A stretch of 64,000 bases of DNA, taken from contig OX638380.1 in assembly GCA_951813855.1 (NCBI GenBank), positions 1,256,876 through 1,320,875 on the forward strand. The letters run 5' to 3'. The notes beneath the pieces were generated by a model, which saw only the letters and a list, made by a program, of their open reading frames with translations, was not told where the DNA came from and did no database searches. Shown here piece by piece: positions 38,031 to 47,208 of this stretch. This DNA comes from an uncultured Verrucomicrobiae bacterium (GTDB lineage: Bacteria > Verrucomicrobiota > Verrucomicrobiia > Limisphaerales > AAA164-E04). The position numbers and the translations under genes are program-made. Positions within the stretch are counted from its first letter, which is position 1. Every line of letters begins with the position of its first letter.

Positions 38031-38614
38031 ATGGTTCCTTCTCGTCAGCGTTACAGAGAGCGGGATAACCATCCTTTCGACGCATCAGTTAAAATCTGGC
38101 TCCTCGGCGAATTTCGTATCGCTTCCATTCATCACCCCGACTCGCGTCGGGATTTTGGGACATCATGACGAAATCTGGATCTTTGACAAGGCTTTTGGGG
38201 ATGAGCCGAAACACGCCTTGGGGGTTCATGCATGACGGCCTGCTGCTGCACACGCTCCGTTCCGGGCTCGCCTTCGGTCCTTGGGGGCAGCGTTTCCTGA
38301 GCGGAACTTTACCCCCAATTTTTTCAGAATTAAATTATAAAAACCCTTGATCATCAAGGAATTATGAGCGATATTGTCGGCCCAAGTTTGACCTTTGGCG
38401 ACCTCTGCCCCCTGTATTCCCTCAGAGACTCGCCACAATCGGTCAAGATTCCAAGCCGACCAACTGAATCAAATGACAAAAACCCAGTAAAGATTAGCTT
38501 TTCCGATTATTCAGTAGTGCCATAACTTAATGACATTTGTGGAATAAAGAGAATGTAGTGCCAGAAAAAAATAAAAGACTTGCCGCAAGGTTATTCCTCC
38601 CCTACAGTGGGTTC
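38031..38614. other. Region between RCC1 gene and IS1634 transposase
   Basis: No gene is recognised. The first 340 bp are shared with the region upstream of the second RCC1 gene (43923-44270) and should hold its promoter. GTAGTGCCAGAA at 38555-38566 recurs at 40476-40487 on the far side of the transposase. Confidence 0.5.
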
Positions 38615-40447
38615 GTGTTTATTCGCAAGACTCAAACGAAGGCCGGCAAAAAGGATCCCTATTTTACTTATCGCTTGGTCCAAAATGTCAGGGACGGCCA
38701 ACGCATTCGACAGCAAACGCTACTCAATCTGGGAACTCACTTTGAGATCGAGAAATCCGATTGGACTCTGCTTTGCTCACGAATCCTCCAACTGCTGAAG
38801 AAAGACTCGCCTCTGTTCGCTCTGCAATGCTCGGAGACCGTGGAAGCCAAGGCGAAATATCTCGTCGAGAAGTTGACGGACCGGGAAGCTCAATTGATCG
38901 CCAAGGGCTCCAGAATCATGCTCCCGAAAGGCGATTTCGAACCGGTCGACGTGAATCAGTCGGAGACCATCCGTGGCCGTTCGGTAGGCGTCGAAACGGT
39001 CGCGTTGTGGGCGATGCAAACTTTAGGACTAGGCGACAGCCTCGAACGGCACGGTCTCAATCGAGTCCAACGCCAGGCCATCATCGGATCGATCGTGGGA
39101 CGGATGGCCGACCCCGGTTCCGAACGTCGCACCCGGACTTGGCTTCAAAAACGAAGCGCTCTGGGCGAACTCATCGATTTCGATTACCAGCAGATGGGCG
39201 GCAATCAACTCGATCGCGCCTCGGATGCCTTGGTAGCTCAGCAGGAAAAAATCGAAGCGGATCTCTCCCAGAAAGCCCTCACCCTCTTTCAGCTCCAACC
39301 CACCGTGACGCTCTATGACCTGACCAACACTTACTTCGAAGGCGAAGCCAAAGGGATTCCAGAGGCTCGCCGAGGCCATTCGAAAGAACAGCGCAACGAT
39401 CGTCCCTTGTTGACCTTGGCTCTGGTCTTGGACGGGAGCGGTTGGGTTTGGCGTTCCCAAGTGTTTGCCGGCAACGTAATCGAAAGCAAGACCCTGTCCC
39501 CAATGCTCGAGGATCTCCGGGTTCCGGTGGAGGCTCCGGTGGTCCTGGACCAGGGAGTGGCTACCGAAGAGAACCTGCAATGGCTCCGACAGCAAGGAAG
39601 AACCTATTTGGTCGTTTCCCGTCAACGGCAACGCTCGTTTCCGGCCGACGGTTCCGTGACTAAAGTCGCTACCGCAAGCGGCCATGAAGTTCAACTTCTC
39701 AAAGAGGAAAGACGGGATGGCGAAGTCGTCCTTTATTGTCGTTCCGAGCAACGGGAAGAGAAAGAACGAGCGAGGCACCAATTATCGGCCGAGCGTTTGA
39801 TCCAGGAACTTCAGAAATTGCACGACGGCCTCGGTTCCCCCGGAAAGACCAAGACTCTGGAGGGAGTGCATCAACGAATCGGCCGTCTCAAGCAACGGTA
39901 CTCCCGTGCCGCTCAACATTACCGAATCCAGGTTCTTCCCGACGATCAGAAACCGCAGAACGCCAAAGCGGTCACTTGGGAATCTCAGCCCCAACCGGGT
40001 TTCAAGGCCACCCATCCAGGAGTCTGTTGCCTCCGTTCCAACCTCGCTCACTGGGACGAACCGCAAATGTGGCAAACCTACGTGACTCTGACCGAACTGG
40101 AAGCCGTCTTCCGGTCACTCAAATCCGAATTGGGGCTACGCCCCATCTACCACCAAATCACGAAACGAGCCCAAGGACATCTGTTCCTCTCCGTGTTAGC
40201 TTATCAGTTGGTGCATCTCATTCGTACCCGGCTTCGCGAAGCGAAAATCAATGCCAGTTGGGATACGCTTCGTGCGGAACTGAACGCGCACAGCCGAGTC
40301 ACCAATGTCTACCGGCGCATCGATGGTGCGACCCTGCATGTGAGACACAATCTCAGTCCGACCCCGGATCAAAAGCAAATCTACCAAACCCTGGGGATCG
40401 AAGCTGCCGGGAGCATCAAGAAAACTGTCGTGCCTGTCGCCAAGTAG
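38615..40447 (+). CDS. IS1634-family transposase
   Basis: This is an intact DDE transposase of about 610 residues. It starts with the family's typical VFIRKTQTKAGKKDPYFTYR, which is why I prefer the GTG at 38615 over the first in-frame ATG at 38537. TLYDLTNTYFEGEAKGIPEA contains the first Asp, APVVLDQGVATEENLQWLR the second, and LTELEAVFRSLKSELGLRPI the Glu. No stop or frameshift is visible, so the element may be active. It lies between two directly repeated RCC1 segments. Element ends could not be assigned; a 12-bp direct repeat flanks 38567-40475. Confidence 0.9.
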   Translation: MFIRKTQTKAGKKDPYFTYRLVQNVRDGQRIRQQTLLNLGTHFEIEKSDWTLLCSRILQLLKKDSPLFALQCSETVEAKAKYLVEKLTDREAQLIAKGSRIMLPKGDFEPVDVNQSETIRGRSVGVETVALWAMQTLGLGDSLERHGLNRVQRQAIIGSIVGRMADPGSERRTRTWLQKRSALGELIDFDYQQMGGNQLDRASDALVAQQEKIEADLSQKALTLFQLQPTVTLYDLTNTYFEGEAKGIPEARRGHSKEQRNDRPLLTLALVLDGSGWVWRSQVFAGNVIESKTLSPMLEDLRVPVEAPVVLDQGVATEENLQWLRQQGRTYLVVSRQRQRSFPADGSVTKVATASGHEVQLLKEERRDGEVVLYCRSEQREEKERARHQLSAERLIQELQKLHDGLGSPGKTKTLEGVHQRIGRLKQRYSRAAQHYRIQVLPDDQKPQNAKAVTWESQPQPGFKATHPGVCCLRSNLAHWDEPQMWQTYVTLTELEAVFRSLKSELGLRPIYHQITKRAQGHLFLSVLAYQLVHLIRTRLREAKINASWDTLRAELNAHSRVTNVYRRIDGATLHVRHNLSPTPDQKQIYQTLGIEAAGSIKKTVVPVAK

Positions 40448-40559
40448 AAATCTCAGCCACCTCGTTAATGGAATTGTAGTGCCAGAAGGATTTTTTGAAC
40501 CAATAAAAATGGGGGTTTAAGGAACGTACTGTCAAACTTAGTCTAACCTTGGTCGATCG

Positions 40560-40965
40560 AAACTTATTCGGACAAGGGTTATGAAAGAACTTGCTTCAAG
40601 GCGGTTAATTACGGATTCGCCGGGAAAACGATGAGGCAAGAACGGCAGGATCGAGAAATCTTCATCAAACCACGATCAAACGGATATTCATGCCCCCCGC
40701 GCCACGATTGGTGCCGGCGCCGGGAAGTTCCCCGGGCCGCTTTCGCGGCTGCGCTGCCACTCGGCGAGAAACAAAATCCCAAGGAATGGGCCGCGAATGA
40801 GTTGGAGCAGCGATGCAGGTGGACGGCGCTTGACCGCTGCCGCTTCCAGCCCGGCGACGCGATCCGGCACCAGCTCAAAACGAACGACAGCAATTCCCAG
40901 GTGCCCTGGCAGGAAAGGATCATTCAGGAAGAGAGCCTGATCCTGTTTCGAAAGCCGGCGTCATG
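40560..40965 (+). pseudogene. Decayed DUF4338-type gene, copy 2
   Basis: The plus frame reads TYSDKGYERTCFKAVNYGFA, then GKTMRQERQDREIF, after which the DUF4338-like reading moves to another frame (HQTTIKRIFM). Further on, LGEKQNPKEWAANELEQ resembles the start of a Tn5-type transposase DNA-binding domain. The copy keeps more of the frame than copy 1 but is still broken. The origin as a DUF4338-transposase gene is an inference from this pattern. Confidence 0.5.
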
Positions 40966-41240
40966 AGAGGGACGGAAGGGCAGATTCATCCCTACCGGCG
41001 CGCCTGACTCGAAGACCGGGACTGGCAACCGGTCGCTGGCGAAAACCCGGGGCTCGAATCATTACCTCCATCGTTGATGGCCGAGGATATTTGATCTGAA
41101 GCCGCCTGACGACCAACCAGGGACGTCAGTTGGTTTGAGATCACTCTTCTTCTGACAGGAGCGATACCTGAAATCCTTGATAATGGGAATGCGCCTTTTT
41201 CGTCAGATCGTTCAGTTCAAAATGGCGTTCCACCTGCTAA

Positions 41241-43922
41241 TCAATGTCCCCAAGCGATCACGGTTCCGTCCGTTCTCAAGGCCACGGTGTGACCTCTTCC
41301 CGCCGCAATGGCCGTCACGTCTTTCAGGTTATTCGGCACCTCCGTTTGACCGGATTCGTTACTCCCCCAAGCGACCACGGTTCCGTCCGTTCTCAAGGCC
41401 ACGGTGTGACTTCTTCCCGCCGCAATGGCCGTCACATCTTTCAGGTTATTCGGCACCTCCGTTTGACCGGATTCGTTACTCCCCCAAGCGACCACGGTTC
41501 CGTCCGTTCTCAAGGCCACGGTGTGAGCGGCTCCCGCCGCAATGGCCGTCACGTCCTTCAGGCCTTTCGGCACCTCCGTTTGACCATCTTCATTCCTCCC
41601 CCAAGCGACCACGGTTCCGTCCGTTCTCAAAGCCACGGTAAGATTCAATCCCGCCGCAATGGCCGTCACGTCCTTCAGGCCTTTCGGCACCACCGTTGGC
41701 CAATCTTCAAGACTCCCCCAAGCGACCACGGTTCCGTCCGTTCTCAAAGCCACGGTGTGTACGGCTCCCGCCGCAATGGCCGTCACGCCCTGCAAACCTT
41801 TCGGCACCTCCGTTTGACCGTCCGCGTTATCCCCCCAAGCGACCACGGTTCCGTCCGTTCTCAAGGCCACGGTGTGATAGGATCCCGCCGCAACGTCCGT
41901 CACGTCCTTCAAGCCTTTCGGCACCTCCGTTGGCCCATCTGTATCCCACCCCCAAGCGACCATGGAACCGTCCGTTCTCAAGGCCACCACATGATGGGAT
42001 CCCGCCGCAATGGCCGTCACGTCCTTCAGGCCTTTCGGCACCTCCGTTGGCCCCTCTGCGTTCCACCCCCAAGCGATCACGGAACCGTCCATTCTCAAGG
42101 CCACGGTGTGATGGGGTCCCGCCGCAATGGCCGTCACGTCCTGCAGGCCTTTCGGCACCTCCGTTTGACCGTGATAGTTACTCCCCCAAGCGACCACGGT
42201 TCCGTCTGTTCTCAAGGCCACGATGTGATGGAATCCCGCCGCAATGGCCGTCACGTTCTTCAGGCCTTTCGGCACCTCCGTTTGACCGGAAGAGTTAGCC
42301 CCCCAAGCGACCACGGTTCCGTCCGTTCTCAAGGCCACTACATGATGGGATCCCGCCGCAATGGCCGTCACGTCCTTCAGGCCTTTCGGCACCTCTGTAT
42401 CCCACCCCCAAGCGACCACGGTTCCGTCCGTTCTCAAGGCCACGGTGTGAACGGCTCCCGCCGCAATGGCCGTCACGTCCTTCAGGCCTTTCGGCACCTC
42501 CGTTTGACCGTAAAGGTCACTCCCCCAAGCGACCACAGTTCCGTCAGATTTCAAGGCCACGGTGTGATAGTGTCCAGCCGCAATGGCCGTCACATCCTTC
42601 AGGCCTTTCAGCACCTCCGTTTGAACGACATCGTTCCGCCCCCAAGCGACCACGGTTCCGTCCGTTCTCAAGGCCACGGTGTGAACGGCTCCCGCCGCAA
42701 TGGCCGTCACGTCCTTCAGGCCTTTCGGCACCTCCGCTTGACCGGATTCGTTCGGCCCCCAAGCGACCACGGTTCCGTCCGTTCTCAAGGCCACGGTGTG
42801 ATAGTCTCCCGCCGCAACGGCCGTCACGTCCTTCAGGCCTTTCGGCACCTCTGTATCCCACCCCCAAGCGACCACGGTTCCGTCCGTTCTCAAGGCCACG
42901 GTGTGAAAGTATCCCGCCGCAACGGCCGTCACATCCTTCATGCCATTCGGCACCTCCGTTTGACCGGAAGAGTTCCTCCCCCAAGCGACCGCGTTTCCGT
43001 CCGATTCCAAGGCCACGGTGTGAAAGTATCCCGCCGCAATGGCCGTCACGTTCTTCAGGCCTTTCGGCACCTCCGTTTGACCGGCTGCGTTATCCCCCCA
43101 AGCGACCACGGTTCCGTCCGTTCTCAAGGCCACGGTGTGAAAGTATCCCGCCGCAACGGCCGTCACGTCCTGCAGGCCTTTCGGCACCTCCGTTTGACCG
43201 GCTGCGTTATCCCCCCAAGCGACCACGATTCCGTCCGTTCGCAAGGCCACGGTGTGTACGGCTCCCGCCGCAATGGCCGTCACGCCCTGCAAACCTTTCG
43301 GCACCTCCGTTTGACCGGCTGCGTTATCCCCCCAAGCGACCACGGTTCCGTCCGTTCGCAAGGCCACGGTGTGTACGGCTCCCGCCGCAATGGCCGTCAC
43401 GCCCTGCAAACCTTTCGGCACCTCCGTTTGACCGTCCGCGTTATCCCCCCAAGCGACCACGGTTCCGTCCGTTCGCAAGGCCACGGTGTGTACGGCTCCC
43501 GCCGCAATGGCCGTCACGCCCTTCAGCCCATTAGGCACCTCCGTTTGACCGTCCGCGTTATCCCCCCAAGCGACCACGGTTCCGTCCATTCTCAAGGCCA
43601 CTGAGTGACCCAATCCCGCCGCAACGGCCGTCACGTCCTCCAGGCCTTTCGGCACCTCCGTTTGACCGAATCCGTTCCTCCCCCAAGCGACCACGGTCTC
43701 GTTCGTTCTCAAGGCCACGGTGTGATAGGATCCCGCCGCAACGGCCGTGAACACAGCATAGGTAACATCTGTGTTGCCTTCGTATTTGTCGGCAACCAAC
43801 CACTTGTAATAATGATTCAGAGCAAGCGTAACGACTATCACGGCGACGACCGTAAGCGTAACGACTACCATGGCGACGACCGTTCTTAAAACAGCCGTGA
43901 TGTGTAACGATTTCATCCTCAT
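41241..43922 (-). CDS. RCC1-repeat protein, 22 repeats
   Basis: This is a paralogue of 35694-38030 with about 893 residues. The N-terminal segment is longer (VVAMVVVTLTVVAVIVVTLA). There are 22 RCC1 repeats of about 39 residues; two are shortened to WGWDTEVPKGL by loss of the Asn-x-x-Gly-Gln turn. The last three repeats and the closing TVIAWGH are identical to those of the first copy, while the middle differs in order and composition, as expected if units are gained, lost or exchanged between the two genes. The start was chosen by analogy at ATG 43922. Location (membrane or exported) and function are not known. Confidence 0.82.
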   Translation of the reverse strand: MRMKSLHITAVLRTVVAMVVVTLTVVAVIVVTLALNHYYKWLVADKYEGNTDVTYAVFTAVAAGSYHTVALRTNETVVAWGRNGFGQTEVPKGLEDVTAVAAGLGHSVALRMDGTVVAWGDNADGQTEVPNGLKGVTAIAAGAVHTVALRTDGTVVAWGDNADGQTEVPKGLQGVTAIAAGAVHTVALRTDGTVVAWGDNAAGQTEVPKGLQGVTAIAAGAVHTVALRTDGIVVAWGDNAAGQTEVPKGLQDVTAVAAGYFHTVALRTDGTVVAWGDNAAGQTEVPKGLKNVTAIAAGYFHTVALESDGNAVAWGRNSSGQTEVPNGMKDVTAVAAGYFHTVALRTDGTVVAWGWDTEVPKGLKDVTAVAAGDYHTVALRTDGTVVAWGPNESGQAEVPKGLKDVTAIAAGAVHTVALRTDGTVVAWGRNDVVQTEVLKGLKDVTAIAAGHYHTVALKSDGTVVAWGSDLYGQTEVPKGLKDVTAIAAGAVHTVALRTDGTVVAWGWDTEVPKGLKDVTAIAAGSHHVVALRTDGTVVAWGANSSGQTEVPKGLKNVTAIAAGFHHIVALRTDGTVVAWGSNYHGQTEVPKGLQDVTAIAAGPHHTVALRMDGSVIAWGWNAEGPTEVPKGLKDVTAIAAGSHHVVALRTDGSMVAWGWDTDGPTEVPKGLKDVTDVAAGSYHTVALRTDGTVVAWGDNADGQTEVPKGLQGVTAIAAGAVHTVALRTDGTVVAWGSLEDWPTVVPKGLKDVTAIAAGLNLTVALRTDGTVVAWGRNEDGQTEVPKGLKDVTAIAAGAAHTVALRTDGTVVAWGSNESGQTEVPNNLKDVTAIAAGRSHTVALRTDGTVVAWGSNESGQTEVPNNLKDVTAIAAGRGHTVALRTDGTVIAWGH

Positions 43923-44584
43923 GTGGTTCCGTCTCGTCAACGTTCCAGAGAGCGGGATAACCATCCTTTCGACGCATCAGTTAAAATCTGGCTCTTCGGC
44001 GAATTTCGTATCGCTTTCATTCATCACCCCGACTCACGTCGGGATTTCGGGAAATCATGACGAAATCCGGATCCTTGACAAGGCTTTTTGGGATGAGCCG
44101 AAATACGCCTTGGCGGGTTCATGCTTGACGGCCTGCTGCGGCACTCGTTCCGTTGCGGGCTCGCCCGCGTTCCTTGGGGGCCGCATTTCCCAGGCGGAAC
44201 TTCAACTCTCAGTTTCAGAATTAAATTTAAAAAATCGTTGATCATCAAGAAATTATGAGCGCTATTGTTAGCGGAAAACCAACAATTTGTTTCCGTGTCA
44301 ACTCAGGTATAATTCGATTAATCGTTAGTGTTGCATTCGTACCGTAACTCCCACGAGTCCCCAAAAGGCTTTGTTTTTGGGGACTGTTTCACCTGTTCGT
44401 AATTCCCTTTCGTAATCTTTTCGCCCAAAAATCTGCGAAACATCCCAAACTGCGGTATGATGACGTTTGGCGTGCCCTCGTTCGAGCCGTGTCCTCAGGT
44501 ATCTGACGGCGAGTCAGGTGGCGAACTTCCATCCTCAACTTCAGACCGGCAATCCGGTTTTTGGCTGTCGCTTGAAGATCAAAA
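43923..44584. other. Region upstream of the second RCC1 gene
   Basis: I see no credible gene. The first part to 44270 is duplicated at 38031-38370 and probably contains the RCC1 promoter. The rest, 44271-44584, has only short, unrelated open frames. Confidence 0.45.
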
Positions 44585-45515
44585 ATGGCCATCATCAATG
44601 ATTCACAAAAGCATTTGTGCAACACGGGAATGCTGAAGACAGTGCCAATTCGCTTCGAGAAAATACCCTCTTCGGTTCAAGCTCGGGAATTTACGCTGTG
44701 TCAATATTTAAGGTCGGCTCTGGCGAGGTTTTTGCTGAAATAACCTTCCTTGCTGAAATATGATCGGGATAGTCGCCACAACCAAACGATTTGCGACCAC
44801 CTGAAGCATTTATTTGGATTGGCAATGGTGCCTTGTGATTCGGCCCTGCGTAAGGCTCTTGATTTGCTGGGACCAATCATTTGCTTTCTGTTTTCAAAGC
44901 CCTGCTTGCCTTGGTGCAACGAGGCAAGATTTGAGATGACTACGGGATATCAAAGGGGCGTATTTGATTAGTATTGATGGCACGGAAGTGTTTCGATCCG
45001 ACTCAGTCCATTGCGATAACCGTGGCGAAATAAAGCGCCGGAATGGCCCAGCCAGTATTATCCCTCGGTTATTGGCCCTGGTCATCGTCCATCCGACGCA
45101 AAAGCAAGTGATTCCTCTGGCTCCCGAACCGATCGAGCAACAAGACGGCACGAACCAAAACGACGGTGAACTCAGGGCGATCGAAAGATTCCTCGCTGAG
45201 TTACGCCGGGAGCATCCCAAGCTGAAGCTCATCGTTCTGCTGGATGGTTTTTATGTTCCCAGACAAGTGATCGAACTGTCGCGGGATTTCAATCTGGATT
45301 ATCTCATGGTGGCCAACCGCATAAAACTCACTCAATGATTCGAAAAACTGAAAACAAGTTCCGAAGTCAAACAGCATGAGATCATTGAGGAGCAATATAT
45401 TCGCCCTCAGTAACGATACTTAAGTGAGGTGAGTCTTAACGAATCCTGGGACGATCTCACGGTCAATTTTATTAAGTGCCAAGAAGTCGATGAGAACGGA
45501 GAGGTGGGATATTAT
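44585..45515 (+). pseudogene. IS4-like transposase, copy D, decayed
   Basis: ATG 44585 starts a frame that aligns with copy B: QKHLCNTGMLK, QAREFTLCQYLRSALARFLL, then a TAA, LLKYDRDSRHNQTI, HLFGLAMVPCDSALRKALDL, a frame change, LISIDGTEVFRSDSVHCDN, HPTQKQVIPLAPEPIEQQDG and IVLLDGFYVPRQVIEL. At least two stops and one frame change are present. Similarity ends after NGEVGYY near 45515, so the region with the catalytic Glu is lost. It served here as the reference that reveals the frameshift in copy B. Confidence 0.75.
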
Positions 45516-46046
45516 ATAACAACTAGTGATTCAGCTAGTGGGAGCCCGGTAACAGCAAGCCTTTCGACCGAAAAAGATCTTTTCGGGTCTGAATGCCCGG
45601 CCCCGAACCGATCCACCCATCGGTACCAATCCGCAATGCCTTGACTTTAATGGATTCACCGGAACGCCATTTTTCCGATCCTCTTACTCGCGCGGTTGCT
45701 CGAATAGCAGATCGACTCCTCCGGAAATAGTTCCATGTTCAAACGATCACTGCGGGCTATCAGGGCAAGTATCAGGCCAATTGGCTACCGCCCGACCCCT
45801 GGCAGTTCTAACCCGATGACGCTCAATTCCAGCCCTCTGTATGGCTGATCTGTGCACCTAAACTGGTTTGTTTGGAACGTCAGTTGCAGCTACCTGCCAC
45901 GTCAATATCAGTATTATTGCGGAGGGCCACTGCCGATTTTCCAATTTCATCGTTCGATCTGATTCCCGGTTCGCGATCGTTTTCGCAAAATAAATCGACA
46001 AAATTATTTCCAATTTGAGTCGAAAAGGCTAGAGTTGACTCATCTC
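45516..46046. other. Intergenic region before the sialidase gene
   Basis: No gene is recognised. The region is bounded on the left by the broken end of IS4-like copy D. It should contain the promoter of the sialidase gene near its right end, but I could not assign boxes with confidence. Confidence 0.4.
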
Positions 46047-47198
46047 ATGAAACGAACGTTACTCATTTTTTGTTTCGCCGTTTTTCTCGCCGGCACCCTG
46101 ATTCCTCAATCCGCCCGGTCGGCCGAAGGCGAAATCGAACCCTTCCTGAAACCCTCGGAATTAACCCTCCAGACGCTCTTCAATAACGAGCGCTACGCCA
46201 ACGTCGTGGTGACCACCAAAGGCACCGTGCTCGCGGTCTGGGGCCGAGACCTCCGGGTGAAACGCAGCGAAGACGGCGGCTCGACCTGGGGCCCGACCAT
46301 CAAGATCGGTCAATCCACCTTCCCGGGCGGCGGCGTCACCGTCGACGAGAATTCCGGCGACATCCTGGCGTTCACGGAGCAAGGCCACCCGCCGTCCCAA
46401 ATGACCATGTTCCGCAGTAAAGACGACGGCCGGACCTGGCAAGCCGAGAAGATCACCATGCATCCCGACAGCAAGGGCAACGTGACCGCCATGCACATGA
46501 ACGAACACGGCATCACCCTGCGACACGGCCAACATAAGGGCCGCCTCTTGCGGGCGTCGCGCTACTACGGCAAAAGCAACGACCGATCGAATTGGCCCAC
46601 CCATTACACCAGCGCCGTCTACAGCGACGACGGCGGCAAGACCTGGCGAACCAGCGATCCGTTTCCGGAATTCGGCACGGGAGAAGCGGCGGTAGCCGAA
46701 TTGTCGGACGGTTCCATCTATTACAATTCCCGCGTGCACTGGCAGGAACGCCCCCGCAATCTGAAACGCCGGGAAGCCCGGAGCACCGACGGAGGCCAGA
46801 CCTGGAAAAACTGGCGCATCGTCGACATCCTCCCCGACGGCCCGCAAGACACCAATTACGGCTGCATGGGCGGGCTGACCCGGCTGCCGGTCAAGGGCAA
46901 GGACATTCTGGTCTACAGCAACTGCGACAGTCCGTCGGGACGGCGGTTGGGCACCATGTGGGCCAGTTTCGACGGCGGCAAAACCTGGCCCGTCAAGAGC
47001 CTCTTGTTCCGGAACGCCTTCGCCTACTCCTCCCTGACCTCAGGCCGGCCGGGCACGGCCACCGAAGGCTGGATCTATTGCTTCTTCGAAGGCGGACCCA
47101 ATGGCGGCGGGACGATGGCCCGGTTCAATCTATCCTGGCTGTTGAAAAACGCCGTTGCCACCGGCGACGGCAAGGTGCCGCAGGAATACCAAGACTGA
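46047..47198 (+). CDS. Secreted sialidase-like (Asp-box) protein
   Basis: The product is about 383 residues. ATG 46047 gives a clear signal peptide (MKRTLLIFCFAVFLAGTLIP, cleavage after SARSA). Five Asp-box motifs are visible: SEDGGSTW, SKDDGRTW, SDDGGKTW, STDGGQTW and SFDGGKTW, spread as expected for a six-bladed sialidase propeller. An Arg in the first blade (RYANVVVTTKG) and a Tyr near the C-terminus (NAFAYSSLT) fit catalytic positions of exo-sialidases. Many PVC bacteria carry such enzymes to release sugars from glycans; true sialidase activity is not proven by sequence. The gene stands alone and ends 10 bp from leuS, converging. Confidence 0.82.
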   Translation: MKRTLLIFCFAVFLAGTLIPQSARSAEGEIEPFLKPSELTLQTLFNNERYANVVVTTKGTVLAVWGRDLRVKRSEDGGSTWGPTIKIGQSTFPGGGVTVDENSGDILAFTEQGHPPSQMTMFRSKDDGRTWQAEKITMHPDSKGNVTAMHMNEHGITLRHGQHKGRLLRASRYYGKSNDRSNWPTHYTSAVYSDDGGKTWRTSDPFPEFGTGEAAVAELSDGSIYYNSRVHWQERPRNLKRREARSTDGGQTWKNWRIVDILPDGPQDTNYGCMGGLTRLPVKGKDILVYSNCDSPSGRRLGTMWASFDGGKTWPVKSLLFRNAFAYSSLTSGRPGTATEGWIYCFFEGGPNGGGTMARFNLSWLLKNAVATGDGKVPQEYQD

Positions 47199-47208
47199 GC
47201 CGCGGCCG

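Larger units (their letters stand above)
35007..38370. repeat. Segmental duplication, copy 1 (DUF4338 remnant and RCC1 gene)
   Basis: The interval matches 40560-44270 directly: the decayed DUF4338 sequence, the tail near 35400-35690, the whole RCC1 gene, its upstream region and a segment ending near AATTATGAGCG. The two copies differ by substitutions and by RCC1 repeat number, so the duplication is older than the 1,988-bp one. Confidence 0.85.
40560..44270. repeat. Segmental duplication, copy 2 (DUF4338 remnant and RCC1 gene)
   Basis: This matches 35007-38370 in the same orientation. It is about 350 bp longer because the RCC1 gene has three more repeats. Homology fades after AATTATGAGCGCTATTG near 44270. 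Confidence 0.85.

Noticed and set aside
41244..43604. Very long plus-strand open frames opposite both RCC1 genes (also 36336-37739 and 36635-37885)
   Set aside because: The 117-bp repeat unit is a multiple of three and happens to lack stops in these frames, so openness repeats with it. The minus-strand reading has proper RCC1 repeats, a ribosome site and a membrane segment.
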